Below are positions 13,766-26,870 of a stretch of 64,000 nt of DNA, piece by piece. Each line of letters begins with the position of its first letter. Within the stretch, counting starts at the first letter, position 1. The DNA lies in NCBI RefSeq assembly GCF_041146795.1, contig NC_135170.1, positions 29,685,533 through 29,749,532 of the forward strand, written 5' to 3'. Both the position numbers and the translations under genes were made by a program. Origin of the DNA: Maylandia zebra (taxonomy: Eukaryota; Chordata; Actinopteri; Cichliformes; Cichlidae). The notes under the pieces were generated by a model. That model had not been told where the DNA came from. It made no database searches and saw nothing but the letters and a program-made list of their open reading frames with translations.

Positions 13766-15801
13766 AAATCAAAGCACAACATAAAACAAGGCAACAATAC
13801 ATATAACAGTACAGGACTGTCTCGGGTGGTTTATTTCTCATCATTGCTTGGCTCATGAGAGCTTGCTCGCACATACTGCAAGCTGCAGCTCCCTTTGCCT
13901 GTCATTAATAACAGTGGATTTACACCACTTGCACAGAAAACCTGGAGGAGCTAAACACCTATAGGACTCACAGTTACACATGATTATATTATAATAATTA
14001 TACATTGACGTAAATGACATGGATACAGACCTTACACAAAACAATCATTAAAGTTATTTTTAAGAAGATAGTGACTTCTTTAGTTTATATACAAGTGGAT
14101 ATTAGACTCTCTAAGAATGTGTGTTGTCTGCTGTTTATTTAAGACACAGTTTGCAGAACTTATAAATTTAATTTAAGAATTTCCTCTCCTGTGCAGACAT
14201 CTCATGCTCTCAGATGCCACCCATTAACCTCATTTCCACTTAGTCATAACCCCACATCTCAGTAAGCAGGCTACCATGATGTGCCTCGTCATTTCTGCCT
14301 GTTTACTCTCAATGTTCAGCCACTTTGTCATCTTCAAGCCCTTTTTTCCCTCAGCTGTCTCTATATGTAACAGCAGGCAACATTAGAGTTCCCACGGTTC
14401 TGAAGTCTTTAAAAAACAACAACAGAAAATCCCCCTTTCCATTTGTCCACCCCTCGTGTGTTCTCAGTTGAATGTTTTTTTATTTATTTTTACTTTTTTC
14501 ACATATAAGCTATCATCCCCCGGGAGGCAAGTGTAAGCCGCAGAGCTGGAGGAGCTAGTGTAGGAGGAAGATCAGATAGCAAAACTTCATAACGCATATA
14601 CACATTTTCCCACGTCAGTGACTGTGGGGCGCATTTCATAAGCTGGCTGACCACACACCTGAAATACACCTTAAAAGCTCATATCCCCGATTTGACCTTC
14701 CCACCTGCCAGCTAAACCCACGAAAGCAGGAAATGGTAAGCTGAGTGCAGTTAACCAAAAGCTGATTTTGCCCGAGTGTGATTGTGTTTGGATATTGGTC
14801 CAGTGTGACAGCATTTCAGACTCAGCGAAAAGCTTAAAGGGCTCCAGATAGATCTGTAACATAGGTCAGAACCCCTCCACCCCCTTTCTTCCTCCTGCTC
14901 CACTCCTTGCTTCTTGTTCAGTCTTAATTGGCTGCCATCTGACCCAGTCGGCAGCTTTTTATTCAGGACAACTGGCGCTATGCTCATCCCAATATGTCAC
15001 TCATCTGTGGGTGAAATCTCCACAGATGGCTCTAGAGCCAATAGATCCAAATCAGTCAATACTGAAGTTTGGTTTTCATTGCCTGCAGTGTATTACCTGC
15101 ACACTGCACCCACACCCACAGCTTAATACCAGTAGAACAGTTAACTATTATAGCTTTTCTACTCATTTCTCTATTTCTGTCATTTCTTCTAGTGGCAATT
15201 CTTGGACACTGATAGCAGTATCTTAGCAACCAGACAGAGATTAAGAACGGGACACAGGGATAAAGATTCAATAAATGGACAAATGTTCAGATAAGAAGCA
15301 TTGTCTGCTTCTACAAGCACGACCATACATAAACACACCGCTGCCACCACAGACTTCCCAGGGTTGATTTCTGTAGGAAATTGTTTATCCAATTTCTTCC
15401 TCATTTTTAAAATGTATTTATTTAAGTAACTTACTTGTTTGATTGTTATAGAAGCTGGCACATGTCCAAGTGCTCCAACATTTACTGGAATCGAAGGAGG
15501 TCTTCCGTGGCATGAAGCTGTGAAACTCAAGTCTCTAGTGAACTTTTAATAATAGCTTGAAGCAAAGCCAGACATTAAAACAAAATCAGGAAAGGCCTGC
15601 AAGTAGTTGCCACTTACTTATTGCTGTTAATCTATCGCCATTTACTCTATTTTCTCTTTTAGGGATTCTATAAAATCTTATAGAACCCCACATGATATGT
15701 CATGTATTTCTAGTTTTGCCAGAACACATTTCACATTTTGAGGCGACTGTTATATGCTGTACTCCTGTCGGTCCAGTAGAGGGCATGAAGGCATGCAAAG
15801 C
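13766..15801. other. Gene-free intergenic DNA
   Basis: No coding exon or RNA gene was recognised. The open frames of 60-113 codons lack splice-supported or family similarity. No transposon ends were found apart from the LINE tail that begins at the right border. Confidence 0.4.
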
Positions 15802-16057
15802 GAATAACATTTAACAGGATTTAACAGCCACTTTAAGCAGTTTTGTTTTGTTTGTTTTTTTGCATATACTATTATATATTGTACATATATTTATTAGTTT
15901 CAGATTTAGCCATTCGTATATTTTGCCTGTTTATGTTATTGTATTTTGCACAACTCTGTTGCTTGTGAAGCTCGCACACAAGAATTTCACTCGCATGTGC
16001 TGTACCCGTGTACCTGCACATGTGATGTGACAATAAAAGTGATTTGATTTGATTTGA
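15802..16057 (+). mobile_element. 5'-truncated L2-like LINE 3' tail
   Basis: The segment ends with a polyadenylation-like AATAAAAGT followed by three copies of a GATTT unit (GTGATTTGATTTGATTTGA), the typical tail of fish L2-like LINEs. The preceding sequence (CACACAAGAATTTCACTCG, then the TGTACCTGCACATGTGATG stretch) is the usual 3' untranslated part. It is flanked by a perfect 10-base direct repeat, CATGCAAAGC, at 15,792-15,801 and 16,058-16,067, which looks like a target-site duplication. No coding part of the LINE is left. Confidence 0.75.
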
Positions 16058-16067
16058 CATGCAAAGC

Positions 16068-16883
16068 AACACAAATCACCAGCTGAGGTTTTCACAGCAA
16101 GCCACCGTACAAGCTCTATTTAATCACAGGGCTCTAATGAGTAAAGCTTAAACTTGTAGTCTGCCACTGCAGTTCAGGTTTCTGACTAATAGGCATTTGT
16201 AGTCTATGTTGTAAGCTCACACTCGCAAGTGATAAAATAATGCATTCATTCTGGTGGGAACTCTTTTTTATAGGCATTTTTGCAAAAGTTGACCATTCTT
16301 AGAGTATAATAATCTAGTGATTAGCGCAATTTTGTTGCACGTGTACAACGACAGTGAAGAGCTATTTTATTCTGTTGATGGAATTCTCTTTGACGTCCCT
16401 CATATCATTTCCACCAAAAGCAATATTTAACTAAAAATGTATTTATTTCTTATGAAGCGTTGCCAAACCGCTGATGTTCTCAAAATCTAATCACGGTTTC
16501 ATTTCATCACTTGTTTGAGCCACAGCTTTCAGAGTTCTGCAGACCTGCTTAAGAAATGTCTCTAGAAGGTACAAAGACTCCTAATTTCAGTCCGATGAGT
16601 CACTTTCTCTACTTCTGCGAAATGAAGAAGGATTTGTGTGCTTGATTTCTGACGACACTCGTTGCTCTTGTAACCCTGCAAGTAATCCATCAGCACCGAT
16701 GGTTATCAAACAACTAAGAGAGCAGTCTAAACATGTCACGGGACAAATACTGTACACACTGTGGATGGGAGTTTGTTACAGTATTAGGCGGTGGGTTATG
16801 ACCCAACATGCAGAATGAGGAAGCGTGAAGTTGCACAGACACATACGACTCACTTCAGATCCCGGTTCATTTGCTGTCCAGTC
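16068..16883 (+). promoter_or_regulatory. Upstream region and putative promoter of itgb3
   Basis: This interval ends at the itgb3 start codon and should include its promoter and 5' untranslated region. No TATA box at a sensible distance was seen. A GAGGAAG ETS-like core lies near 16,817, which would suit a gene active in the megakaryocyte/thrombocyte lineage, but a seven-base match is weak evidence. Nothing else was recognised. Confidence 0.3.
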
Positions 16884-19800
16884 ATGGGGACTTTAACAGA
16901 CCGTCTAGCTATACTGGTTCTCATTTTGTCCACAGCATCAAACGTCTGCGGTAAGATGGTTTAATGAATAATATTTTATTCAGCCTTAGGCTATTTTTTT
17001 TCACCTGCCGATGTGTATTTTTGTCTCATGTCTCTGAAAGCATAAAGTCGATACATGTGCGTGTGATCACAGTTATTTAATAACCTACAATTTTCTGAAA
17101 AGGAAAAATAAAACCGCAGCTGAATATCTTAACTAGATAGGCGCTGCTGTTTAGGATCTGTAATTGCGCTGCTTCCTCGTAGCTTTCGCCACCTCTCCTT
17201 ATAAGGGAGTGAAAATAGTCGGGATGTGTGTCCCATTGGAAGGTGACCTGCTCTGGCTTCTCTGTACTCCACATTATAACGCTCATTATTTCAACTTAAC
17301 TAATATTTTTTTCTTTTCTTTTCTTTTCTTTTCTTTTCACTTGTCATCAGTTCAACTTAAATACCTTAGCACTCACACTAACTTTTGATTTCACTGATGA
17401 TCATTTTTGCTTGTTACAAAACAAAGCCAATCAATGAATGAACTTAAGTTTTGTGAATGAAAAGCAACATACAATCAGGTGAGTGTAGTAAGCAAGTGCA
17501 TTTACATGAGATGATCTTTGACTATGTCTGACTATAATTACTTATTGGCACTTATTTATGAACTGAATGAACTTAGGTCATGTTTTTATATAATGCTTAT
17601 TCTCTCAGATCATTTACTTTAGCTCACATTTAACAAACTTGTCACTGCTGACCGTGTTTCAGTGTTAATCTACAATCAGCCACACCCAAAGGCCTCACAA
17701 GAGAATGCACTGAAAAGGGAGTGGACTTCATTATTCTTCTAACTTTTTACACATTCAACTCAATTTGAAGAATTTAATTATATCCTCTTAGACTGTATCA
17801 AACACTTAGAATCTTATAGTATCTGAAAAGAGCTAAGTAGCATCTTAGTGCTACTTCGTGTAAAACCAGTCAACAAACTGGTTGGAAAGTTAGAAAGACA
17901 CTATACTCTATAGTATTGCATGTATTTTTACATTTTTCTGGGTGTCATTTTCACAGATTCCAATGTATGCACATCACGAGGGGTCACAACATGTCAACAG
18001 TGTCTGGCTGTTCACCCGAGCTGTGCATGGTGTTCTCAGGAGGTAAACACACACACATAGACACGGTTTCTACTCACTCCTCCCCCTCACTCCTCAGTGA
18101 AGCAAGTTAGAACTGAAATCTCATTCCCCACCAGCTTGCTTCATTCCATCACCCTCTAAAGCTTTTTCATGGTACCTAGTCAACACAGATATACACCCTA
18201 GGCTCTCAAGCATAATTAAGAGAAAATTGTCCTGCTGCGTCCAAATAGCCAGGACAGGCACCTCCACAGATATTGGTTATTTGTTTGGCAATTTTCTTGT
18301 TGTTGTTTTTTGTTTTTGTTGTTGGGGGGGGTTAACATCCAGATGCCTAAAGGGATTCATCATAATGTCTGGAGACTGGGGTTCTTTTGTTTGTTAAGAA
18401 AATGTATAAACCACTACACTATGGAGCCACTTACTGTTGTATTATATACATTAAATTAACTAATGAATGCAAAAGGCCCAACAGAATGGCTGTGATTGTT
18501 TCAGGAGTTTGGGAAAGGGGCATCTGGCAAATCTCGCTGTGACCTAAAAGAGAATCTACTGAAAGAAGGATGCAGCGCAGCGTCACTGGAGTTTCCCTCC
18601 AGCACCCTCACTATTCAGCAGGATGTGCCGCTTAGTGACAAGGCATCAGGAACAGCTAAAGATGTTATTCAGATCAAGCCTCAAAAACTCCAGATGACTC
18701 TAAGACTAGGTATGTTAACACCCAACCAGATATCATCTGTATAAAGATCAGGAGATACATGCAACAGCACCATTATGCAACCAGCCATAAAGAGTCATTA
18801 TTATTGTTCTACATGTAGAAATAGCATGACGGATGTAAACTGATATTAATATTACATCTTTTTCTCCTGGTAGTAGACACCTTTTGAGTTAATTGTGCTG
18901 TGTAGTTAATCAGTTTTATCCTCTGTCCCTTGTCCAACCCTGTGGTCCTCTTCTTGTTCCCCTCAGGTGATGCCAAACGTTTCACTGTGTCTGTGAAACA
19001 GGTGGAGGATTATCCCGTGGACCTCTACTATCTGATGGATCTCTCATATTCAATGAACGATGACTTGGCTCGCCTCGTCACCTTGGGCAATGATCTTGCT
19101 GCAGCCATGGGCAAAAAAACAAGCAACCTGCATATGGGGTTTGGGGCCTTTGTGGACAAGACTATGTCCCCATACATGTACACTTTTCCTTCACAGGCAA
19201 TCAGTAATCCGTGCTATGGGTAGGTATGATGCAGGCTGTTGTTAGGTTTAAAGTAGATAAGGAGCTCTGGTGGAGATTTTTCTACCAGATGTGTTTAGCA
19301 ACTTGAAATTGATTTTCCTTTTTCACTGATTCACTTTCCCACTATCTCACGCTTAATATAAACAGGATTGGTGTACAATGCCAGGCTCAGTTCAGTTTCA
19401 AGAATGTGCTGTCACTGACAGAGAAGGTATCTCGTTTCACTGAGGAGGTGAGGAAACAGCAGATATCGAGAAACAGGGATGCTCCAGAGGGTGGATTTGA
19501 TGCTGTCATGCAGGCGGTGGTGTGCAAGGTATAAATAGCATAAATATGTCAACTACAGATACACGTCCTCAGAGATTTTGCAACACAGTATGACCCTATG
19601 GAAAAGAAAAAGAATGTTTTCTTTTCCTATTAGCTGATGTTATATACACATAAGTCTCTAAACATATACTTTTCTATTATCAGCTCCTTTTGAGTTTTTT
19701 TTTTTAACACATATTGGTAGTTTTTTCAACTTAATTATACATTTGCTGTATGCTTTATCTTTTTTTTATGGTATATTTAACTTTTTATATTATATTTTAT

Positions 19801-22800
19801 ATTATATTTGTGTATCCATCATAATTAGGATAAGATTGGCTGGCGTCCGGATGCGTCACATCTTCTGGTGTTTACCACTGATGCCAAAACTCATATTGCT
19901 CTGGATGCGCGCATAGCTGGTGTTGTCCAACCGAATGATGGAGAGTGTCACCTTGATAGTGACAATCTTTACAACAAATCTACAGTGCTGGTAAAGAGAG
20001 ACAGTTAAATGCATAATTTTAAATGTTTTTGGACAAAGTGCTGCTTTTCCAAACTATGTTCTTCTGGTGTCTTCCAGGACTATCCCTCTTTGGGGCTATT
20101 AACGGAAAAAATGACCGCAAACAACATAAATTTAGTTTTTGCTGTGACCAACGAAGTGATACCAATTTACGATGTAAGGAAAATGGACTGCTTGTGTCAC
20201 GTGATAAATTTACTATTGTAAAAAACTTTCACTATCTTACCACCATGTCTCTATTGCCAGGAATACAGTAAGCTTATTCCAGGCACAACCGTGGGAACTC
20301 TGTCTGGTGATTCTGGGAATGTTATTCAGCTTATTGAGCAGGCATATGCGGTAAGGAGTTTTTGAGGTTGGAAAGACAAGTAGAATTTGCAAAATAATGT
20401 TGTCTATTTGATCTGTAAAGGTACACTAGAACCAATATGTGATTTATACCTTTAATCTGAGCAGAAAATTCGGTCTAAAGTGGAGCTGGAGCTGTTGAAG
20501 GTCCCAGAGGAGTTAAATCTTTCTTTCAACGCCACATGTCTAAATGGAGAGGTCATCCCCGGAATTAAGTCCTGTACTGGCCTCAAGATTGGAGACACAG
20601 TAAGTAACGGTTCAGGAATGTTCAGTATGCATCCAGTATTTCTACACAGACTATCAAAGAGGCATTTCTTCCTCTTCAGGTGTCATTCAGTGTTGAGGCT
20701 CAGTTGCGGAGCTGTCCTAAGGAGAAGAGTCGCACCTTTACCATCAAACCTCTTGGCTTCAAAGATGCCCTTGAGGTTACGGTGGATTTTGCCTGTGGTT
20801 GTGAGTGTGAGGCAAAGGCACAAGCCAACAGCCCCCTCTGTAGCAACGGCAACGGGACCTTCAGCTGTGGTGTTTGTCAGTGTCACCCAGGTCGGCTGGG
20901 CCCGCATTGTGAGTGCTCACTTGAAGACTACAGTCCATCTGATAATGCCAACTGCATCCGGGAACCAGAGGGCCCAATCTGCAGTGGAAGAGGCAACTGT
21001 CTGTGTGGACAGTGCTCGTGTCATACAAGAGAGTTTGGTCAGGTGTGGGGAAAGTACTGTCAATGCGATGACTTCAATTGTCTGCGCTTTAAAGGAGCTC
21101 TGTGTTCTGGTGAGTAAATTGTCGTTGTTGTTTTTTTTTTATCGTCAAATCTTAAACCATCAGTTTAACATTTTGCAATAGCACAAAACCTGATGCACAA
21201 ACTGAAATCAAAGTAAACCTGCAGTGGTATGTGCAAGTATATTATTCTAAAATCATGACATTTAAAAAGTCTGTAGTAAGGATCTAGAGAAATTCTAGAG
21301 ACTTTGCAAAAATGTCCAGGTTATTAAAACATCAAGCATATTTTCTTAGTTTTGCGGTTATGTTTCCATGCTGATTTGGGGATTTACACAAAATCCCCCT
21401 TCACTCAATCAGCTTTTGAAAATATCAAATCATGGGCATTGAACTACCTGCAGGGCACTAAAGATACACAAGATAATATTATATCATATTAAAAGCTGTT
21501 TTCTTCACTAAGAGCAGGAAAAATGAAGTTTCTCTTCCCTTTTCTTTCCTTGCTCTGAGGCTTTGTTGTATGCTTTCTTCCTTTCTCTCTTTGTATATAA
21601 ACATATCTCAGTTGGTTTACATAGTTTTCCTATTACATAGGTAGATAAGCCAAAAAACTAGGCTACTTAAAGTGCCTGTGCCATCATTAAGACAGTCTTT
21701 TCTTGCTTATAACAGACATGTAAATTAGTACAAAATTATTAAACATAAGCAATCATACTTATCAAATGACCAACGCTTTGTCAGACCTGCAAATATTATG
21801 TCTGTGCTCTGTAGAAGGCCAGTCAGAGAACACACCCATTTACTGCTATGTTTTTGTGATATGCAATTGCTATCTCTATCATTCCCAAATGCAAGTTGGT
21901 GCAACTCACTACAGAGTTACTCAATTACAATAATAAAACTTTAGTAAGCTTTGTCCTTGAGTAATTTATTGTTGCAGCATTTTGGCTCTATGATTGGTAA
22001 GAAGGAGTATGACTAATAGTAGAACAGGAAACTGCTCTTTAAAAGAAATAAGGAAACTTTTCCTATTAGGGTTAGTACTCATTCTGTGTTTACTCAAACT
22101 TTGGAGTAAACATGTCAAGTACACGGACTTGTGTTACTGAGGTACCTCTTCTTTCTACGGTAATGAGGACGCGAATACCATGAATCACGTACTTACAGGC
22201 AAACTTCATGGAGCTATAAGAAAGTGCATTCAGACACAATAAGTTAGCCTGAAAGATCCTGTCAGCTTTCATTACAGGACGTGTAAGAAAAATCCATTTT
22301 AGAGATGTTAGTCAGTCACCCACATTTTTTAAAGTATATTATTGAAATTGGAGACAGTTAGTAGTCCACTGTAATTTTCAGTAAAGTGCAGAAATATGAC
22401 ACGAAAGCCCCAAATTAGGCATGCATCCTCTGGAATCAAGTTTTACCTGAAATAAACATACATTGCCAAGCTGATATCCAAATGTGACATACTTGTGTCA
22501 ACAAGGCAAATGCTCACACAGGTTCTTTCTTAAGGAAGATTAACTTTTGCAGACACAAAGCCAGCACTGGTGTAAGTCAGTCTATAGAGCATTAGTGCTA
22601 AACCGCAGTGTGCAGAAGTGGTATTTAAAGCATGAGTGTCCCTTGTCTGCATCTTAGTTGAAGCTACCACGACACAGGGCATAAAAAAAGTTAAATCTCT
22701 GTGACGTTCCCTGTGGGTGTGCAGATCTCCTACTGATATGAAGCTGTTTCAGGGCTCAAGAACAGGAGCCAGCAAGCACAGCCCCAGGGAGCACAAATAG

Positions 22801-25800
22801 GAGGGAGGAGACTACAGCAAAGTTTGCATTCCTCTGCTGATTTTTGTTTTTTTACCTTTCCTCATCAGTACACGTTACTTGATTCTGTTTCCGCTTCTTC
22901 TCCAACAATGTAAGGTTATGTTTTAGTACTCTGTCTTTGTCCCTGTCCTTGTCCTGTTATCGTGGCCCCACTATTAACCTGTGCTCTGGGATTTGTTTAA
23001 TTGACTGAATTATTGTGCTTGCTCACAAAGAAATGAGCATGATGTAAAACTAAAAATCCCTTTTCATGTTTGTGAATCATCTTTCAGTTAATGAAAGCAG
23101 CACAAATACTGACTCCTATTAAGTGTTGTGTAGAGAAAAACAAAAACTAACTTGTGACTCAAAGCATTTTTCTTGTTTCCAAAGCCTTTATACATATCTC
23201 AGCTCTTATGTTGTTGACAGAGTTACTGAGAAAGATTACACAACAACTCCACCGCCGGGCTTTATATGTGAAATTGTTAACCATTAACACGGACGGCCCT
23301 GCTTAAAACACATTTTAAAAAGAAAAGCCTCAGCTGACAGGGTGAACACGGTGGAATTGTTTGTCGAAGCTTTGTTGATTTGTTTTGAGCTCTGGAATTA
23401 GTTACCCTTACACCTTCTCTGATCTTTCAGCACTAGTCACTCCCCCTGTCTGATCCAGATGGACTGTGACTCACTCGCTTGGCTCATAATCATCCAATGC
23501 CAGTTTAGTTTCCTACCCTGTTGTCGCTGGAGCTCTGCAATAATATCCAAGGTGGTGTAATGTGCTGATGTGGGGTGTTGCACAGTAATGCAGGAAGAAA
23601 AGCTCACCAACCAATCTTCTCAGGAAATGGATGACAGCTTCCTAAAATGACTGGGTATTTCCATGCTTTCTGTGCTTCACAACATCTGAGGATGTTTGTG
23701 TCACTCTGTGTGTGCCTGCTTGCCCGATGGGATCAGGAATCATTAAACTGTACTTTCACAATAGAACATTTTCTGCCCTTCTCACAGTGGGGATGATTAA
23801 GGGAAATGCGTGACTCCCATTGCTGAGTAATTCAGATGCAAAAACAGCTACCAAGTTATTGCTTAACACAGCAGCATTTTCAAGGGAAGATTAGAATGAT
23901 GTGGGAAGAAATCTGAAACAGATGATTGTTTTCAAACGCTGACTAGTCTTTTTTATTATTTAAACAAAACAGTTCAAGCAAAGGTCATGACAAAGGAGGC
24001 AAAGTTATCATTTTTTACAATGAATGACAATGAAGACCTAAATATAGACCTAAAACAATTAAGCAATAAAACCACATCACTTAAAACATAGTACATACAC
24101 TCTTTACTTCTGGGGCCCCCCATGTGCAGCAGCCTGTTACAGCAGCTCTGCTCATTTCTGAGCTTCTTTCTTATTTCATCTTTATTTTCTCGTAATTTTT
24201 AACTGAAGTTTTAGCAATTGGATTCTGCATGTACTACTGTTTCATGCTAGTTCTGGTCATTTTTCTAACAAATTTCCCACGAGTGGGTCTAATAAAGGTT
24301 TATCTCTCTCTCAAACACTCACTCTCTAATTCCACTTCCTTCAAAGAACATTACAGTGACCTTGCATTCATTTCATGAAGAATAACACTCATCCTATCTA
24401 AGCACACTAATTAGGTAAGTATACACACAGACAAATGTGCACACAGATTCATTTATATTTATGCAAGTAGTATTTTGTAGGTTTGTGTCCCTCTTGTAGT
24501 TGTGCACTTAAACTGTATATTTTTGATTTCAAGTATTACAGAATAAATTTGAGCACTTTTATAGTCTAACCAAAAACTCACTTTATACCACAAATGACAC
24601 TGTCTTTTTACAGAAACGTGCACACCTTACAGTCACACCTTGACCTAAATGAACCTACCTAGGTCTAGCCAGTCAGGCTGAAACCTATATTTAATCCCAG
24701 GATCTTTTTGCTGTGCCTCTACCATGTTAGACACTGCATCACCATGCTGCCACAAAGAATTAGCTTTTCATTCTTTTTCATTCTTTCAGGTCACGGGAAA
24801 TGTGATTGTGGGGTGTGCAAGTGTGACGCAGGATGGAAAGGAGAAAACTGCAACTGCACCACGCGCACAGACACCTGCATGTCCAGCAGTGGTTTCCTGT
24901 GCAGCAGCCGGGGTATCTGTGATTGTGGAGTTTGCCTTTGCACTCAGCCTGGTGCCTACGGAGCCACCTGTGAGAAATGCCCCACCTGCCCTGATGCCTG
25001 CACGCTAAAAAAGTGAGTTAATCAGAGATGAAAAAACAACAGAAAAATCATATGAGAACTTGTAATTTTCAACCAAATGTAGACACATTTTCCTTGGACA
25101 AATTGATTAACCCTAAAAACAATTTCACTGGATTAGTGAGATATCTTGTTTAATTTTAGGGTAAGTGATTGATCAACTTATTGAACAATTATCAAATCAT
25201 CCCTATGTGTAGACAGCATACTTGGCTTCTCAGGGCCCTACCTGTTGTTGGCAAAATAATGTTCTGCAAATAACTCACGTTTGCTTACGTTTTCCACATT
25301 TCATAACACAAACTACTCCTACATATTTTTTAGTGCAGACGCTATCATGTATAAGAGATGTAATGTGTGATGTCCGCTGAATGCATACGAAGTGAACCAC
25401 TTACTGTTTTTGCAGGGAGTGTGTCGATTGTCTGCACTTCAAGAGAGGACAGTACATCAAAGACAACAGTTGTAATAGAATGTGCACCGATGAAATTGAA
25501 GTAGTGGATAACCTGGGTGAGAACTCCACCATTTCTAATCTCTTTATTGCTGCTATCCTGGCCTGTTGTGGTAATGTTGTATTTCTGCTTCAGATCATAT
25601 GAGCATAATAAAATTAAAAGTATTTGGAGGCCTCATGAAAACATTGTGGTCAAAGAGTATTGTGGACTGCTCGATACTTTAGTCTCATAAACATACCTTA
25701 AAACAATGTATTACCTTGTTCTTCATCTTCACACGATCTCGTCCCACACAAGCGGAAAAACGCAATGGAGTAAACTGCTCGTACAAAGATGAGAACGACT

Positions 25801-26870
25801 GCGTGCAGCACTTCCAGTATTACGTAGATGTTGCCGGCAAATCCATTCTGAGCGTCGTGAAAGAACCAGGTACTGTGAAAGTTTGTGTGCATTTATGGGA
25901 TTCTTAAACTGCCAGAGAACTGAGCGTTATAATTTAGGCACATTATTAGGGGAGAATAGTGTGTGCTTGAGTTCCATTTCAGTCTGTTTTTCTGGACAGC
26001 CATAGCAACAGGGGAACAGTGTGTGCATCTTGTAATGTGTTATTATCTAAAGAACACATGATCAGCCAGTTACCCACATCCACACTCTCCCACACCACAG
26101 AAACTCAGACACATTGCATTGATGCTTCAAATAATTGTGAAATGTCTCTCACCAGATTGCATTGATTGCTTAACTTCTGATTGCACTACATTTCTTAGCA
26201 AACATGGTGCCAAAAACTGTGAATTAGCTCAGTTTCTCCCTCTCTCATGTCTGTCAGAGTGCCAGCCTGGTGCTGACATCTTGGTGGTGCTGATGTCAGT
26301 GGCTGGAGCCATTCTGCTACTGGGCCTTGTTGGCCTGCTCATATGGAAGCTGCTGGTCACAATCAAAGATCGCAGAGAGTTTGCCAAGTTTGAGGAGGAG
26401 AGAGCCAAAGCCAAATGGGATACGGTGAGAAATAACTCCATTGAAACACCAGAGTACAACAAAAGCAATATCGTTTGGCTTTCTATAACCTCTAGTGCTT
26501 TTAACAAATCTTTTTTCAATTTTAAGACCCAAACATGAATATGTATAGGGTTTTTTTTTTCTTTTTATTTATTCTTTTGAATTTTAAATTGTTTCCATGA
26601 TATTCATTTTTTACTTGCTTTTATTATTGTTCAGCACTTACTTTGTTTGTAACTTTGTTTTGAAAAGTGATTTTCTAAATACAAGTAAAGTAATGCCAAT
26701 ACACTGTAATAACAGAATATATCTGCCCTCTAGTCTAGCCTGCATATGGCAATGTTACATATCACCATGGAGCTGAAGTAAACACCACTGTTTTATTTTC
26801 ATAGGCTAACAATCCTTTGTACAAAGGAGCCACCTCCACCTTTACCAATGTAACATATCGGGGAAACTAA
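16884..26870 (+). CDS. itgb3: Integrin beta-3 subunit (complete, 15 coding exons)
   Basis: Exons: 16884-16950, 17957-18042, 18505-18709, 18967-19219, 19366-19528, 19829-19990, 20078-20173, 20261-20350, 20465-20599, 20680-21109, 24790-25012, 25416-25516, 25753-25869, 26258-26424, 26805-26870; 786 aa (human 788). Beta-3 pairs with alpha-IIb or alpha-V to bind RGD ligands such as fibrinogen and vitronectin. Order: signal peptide 1-22, PSI domain (CQQC, CAWC), beta-I domain with MIDAS DLSYS at 144-148 and ADMIDAS DD 151-152, hybrid domain, cysteine-rich EGF repeats in exons 10-11, beta-tail, membrane span about 717-741, cytoplasmic tail with NPLY 768-771 and NVTY 780-783. The tail ([13 protein letters not shown], ending RGN) fits beta-3 and not beta-6, which has a C-terminal extension. 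Exon 13 uses an AAG acceptor. Whether it is the a or b fish copy cannot be told. Confidence 0.95.
17305..17338. repeat. (TTTTC)n microsatellite in itgb3 intron 1
   Basis: About six TTTTC units in the first intron of itgb3, preceded by a short T run. Confidence 0.9.
21110..24789. other. Large itgb3 intron 10 without recognisable content
   Basis: This 3.7-kb intron separates the exons for the first and later EGF-like repeats. No exon, transposon with ends, or RNA gene was recognised on either strand. It is much longer than the other itgb3 introns, most of which are below 500 bases. Confidence 0.5.

Noticed and set aside
20480-21181. 233-codon plus-strand frame over itgb3 exons 9-10
   Set aside because: It reads through intron 9 and then continues in the wrong frame of exon 10. 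The spliced reading gives the integrin protein.
16884-26870. Calling the integrin beta-6 and the whole window the human 2q23-q31 equivalent (rprm, itgb6, mettl8, tlk1, pla2r1)
   Set aside because: The 17q paralogues fit better at each gene: an ITGB3-type tail with no beta-6 extension, a TLK2-type N-terminus, RPRML-type SESMINFLV, and MRC2-type lectin sequence.
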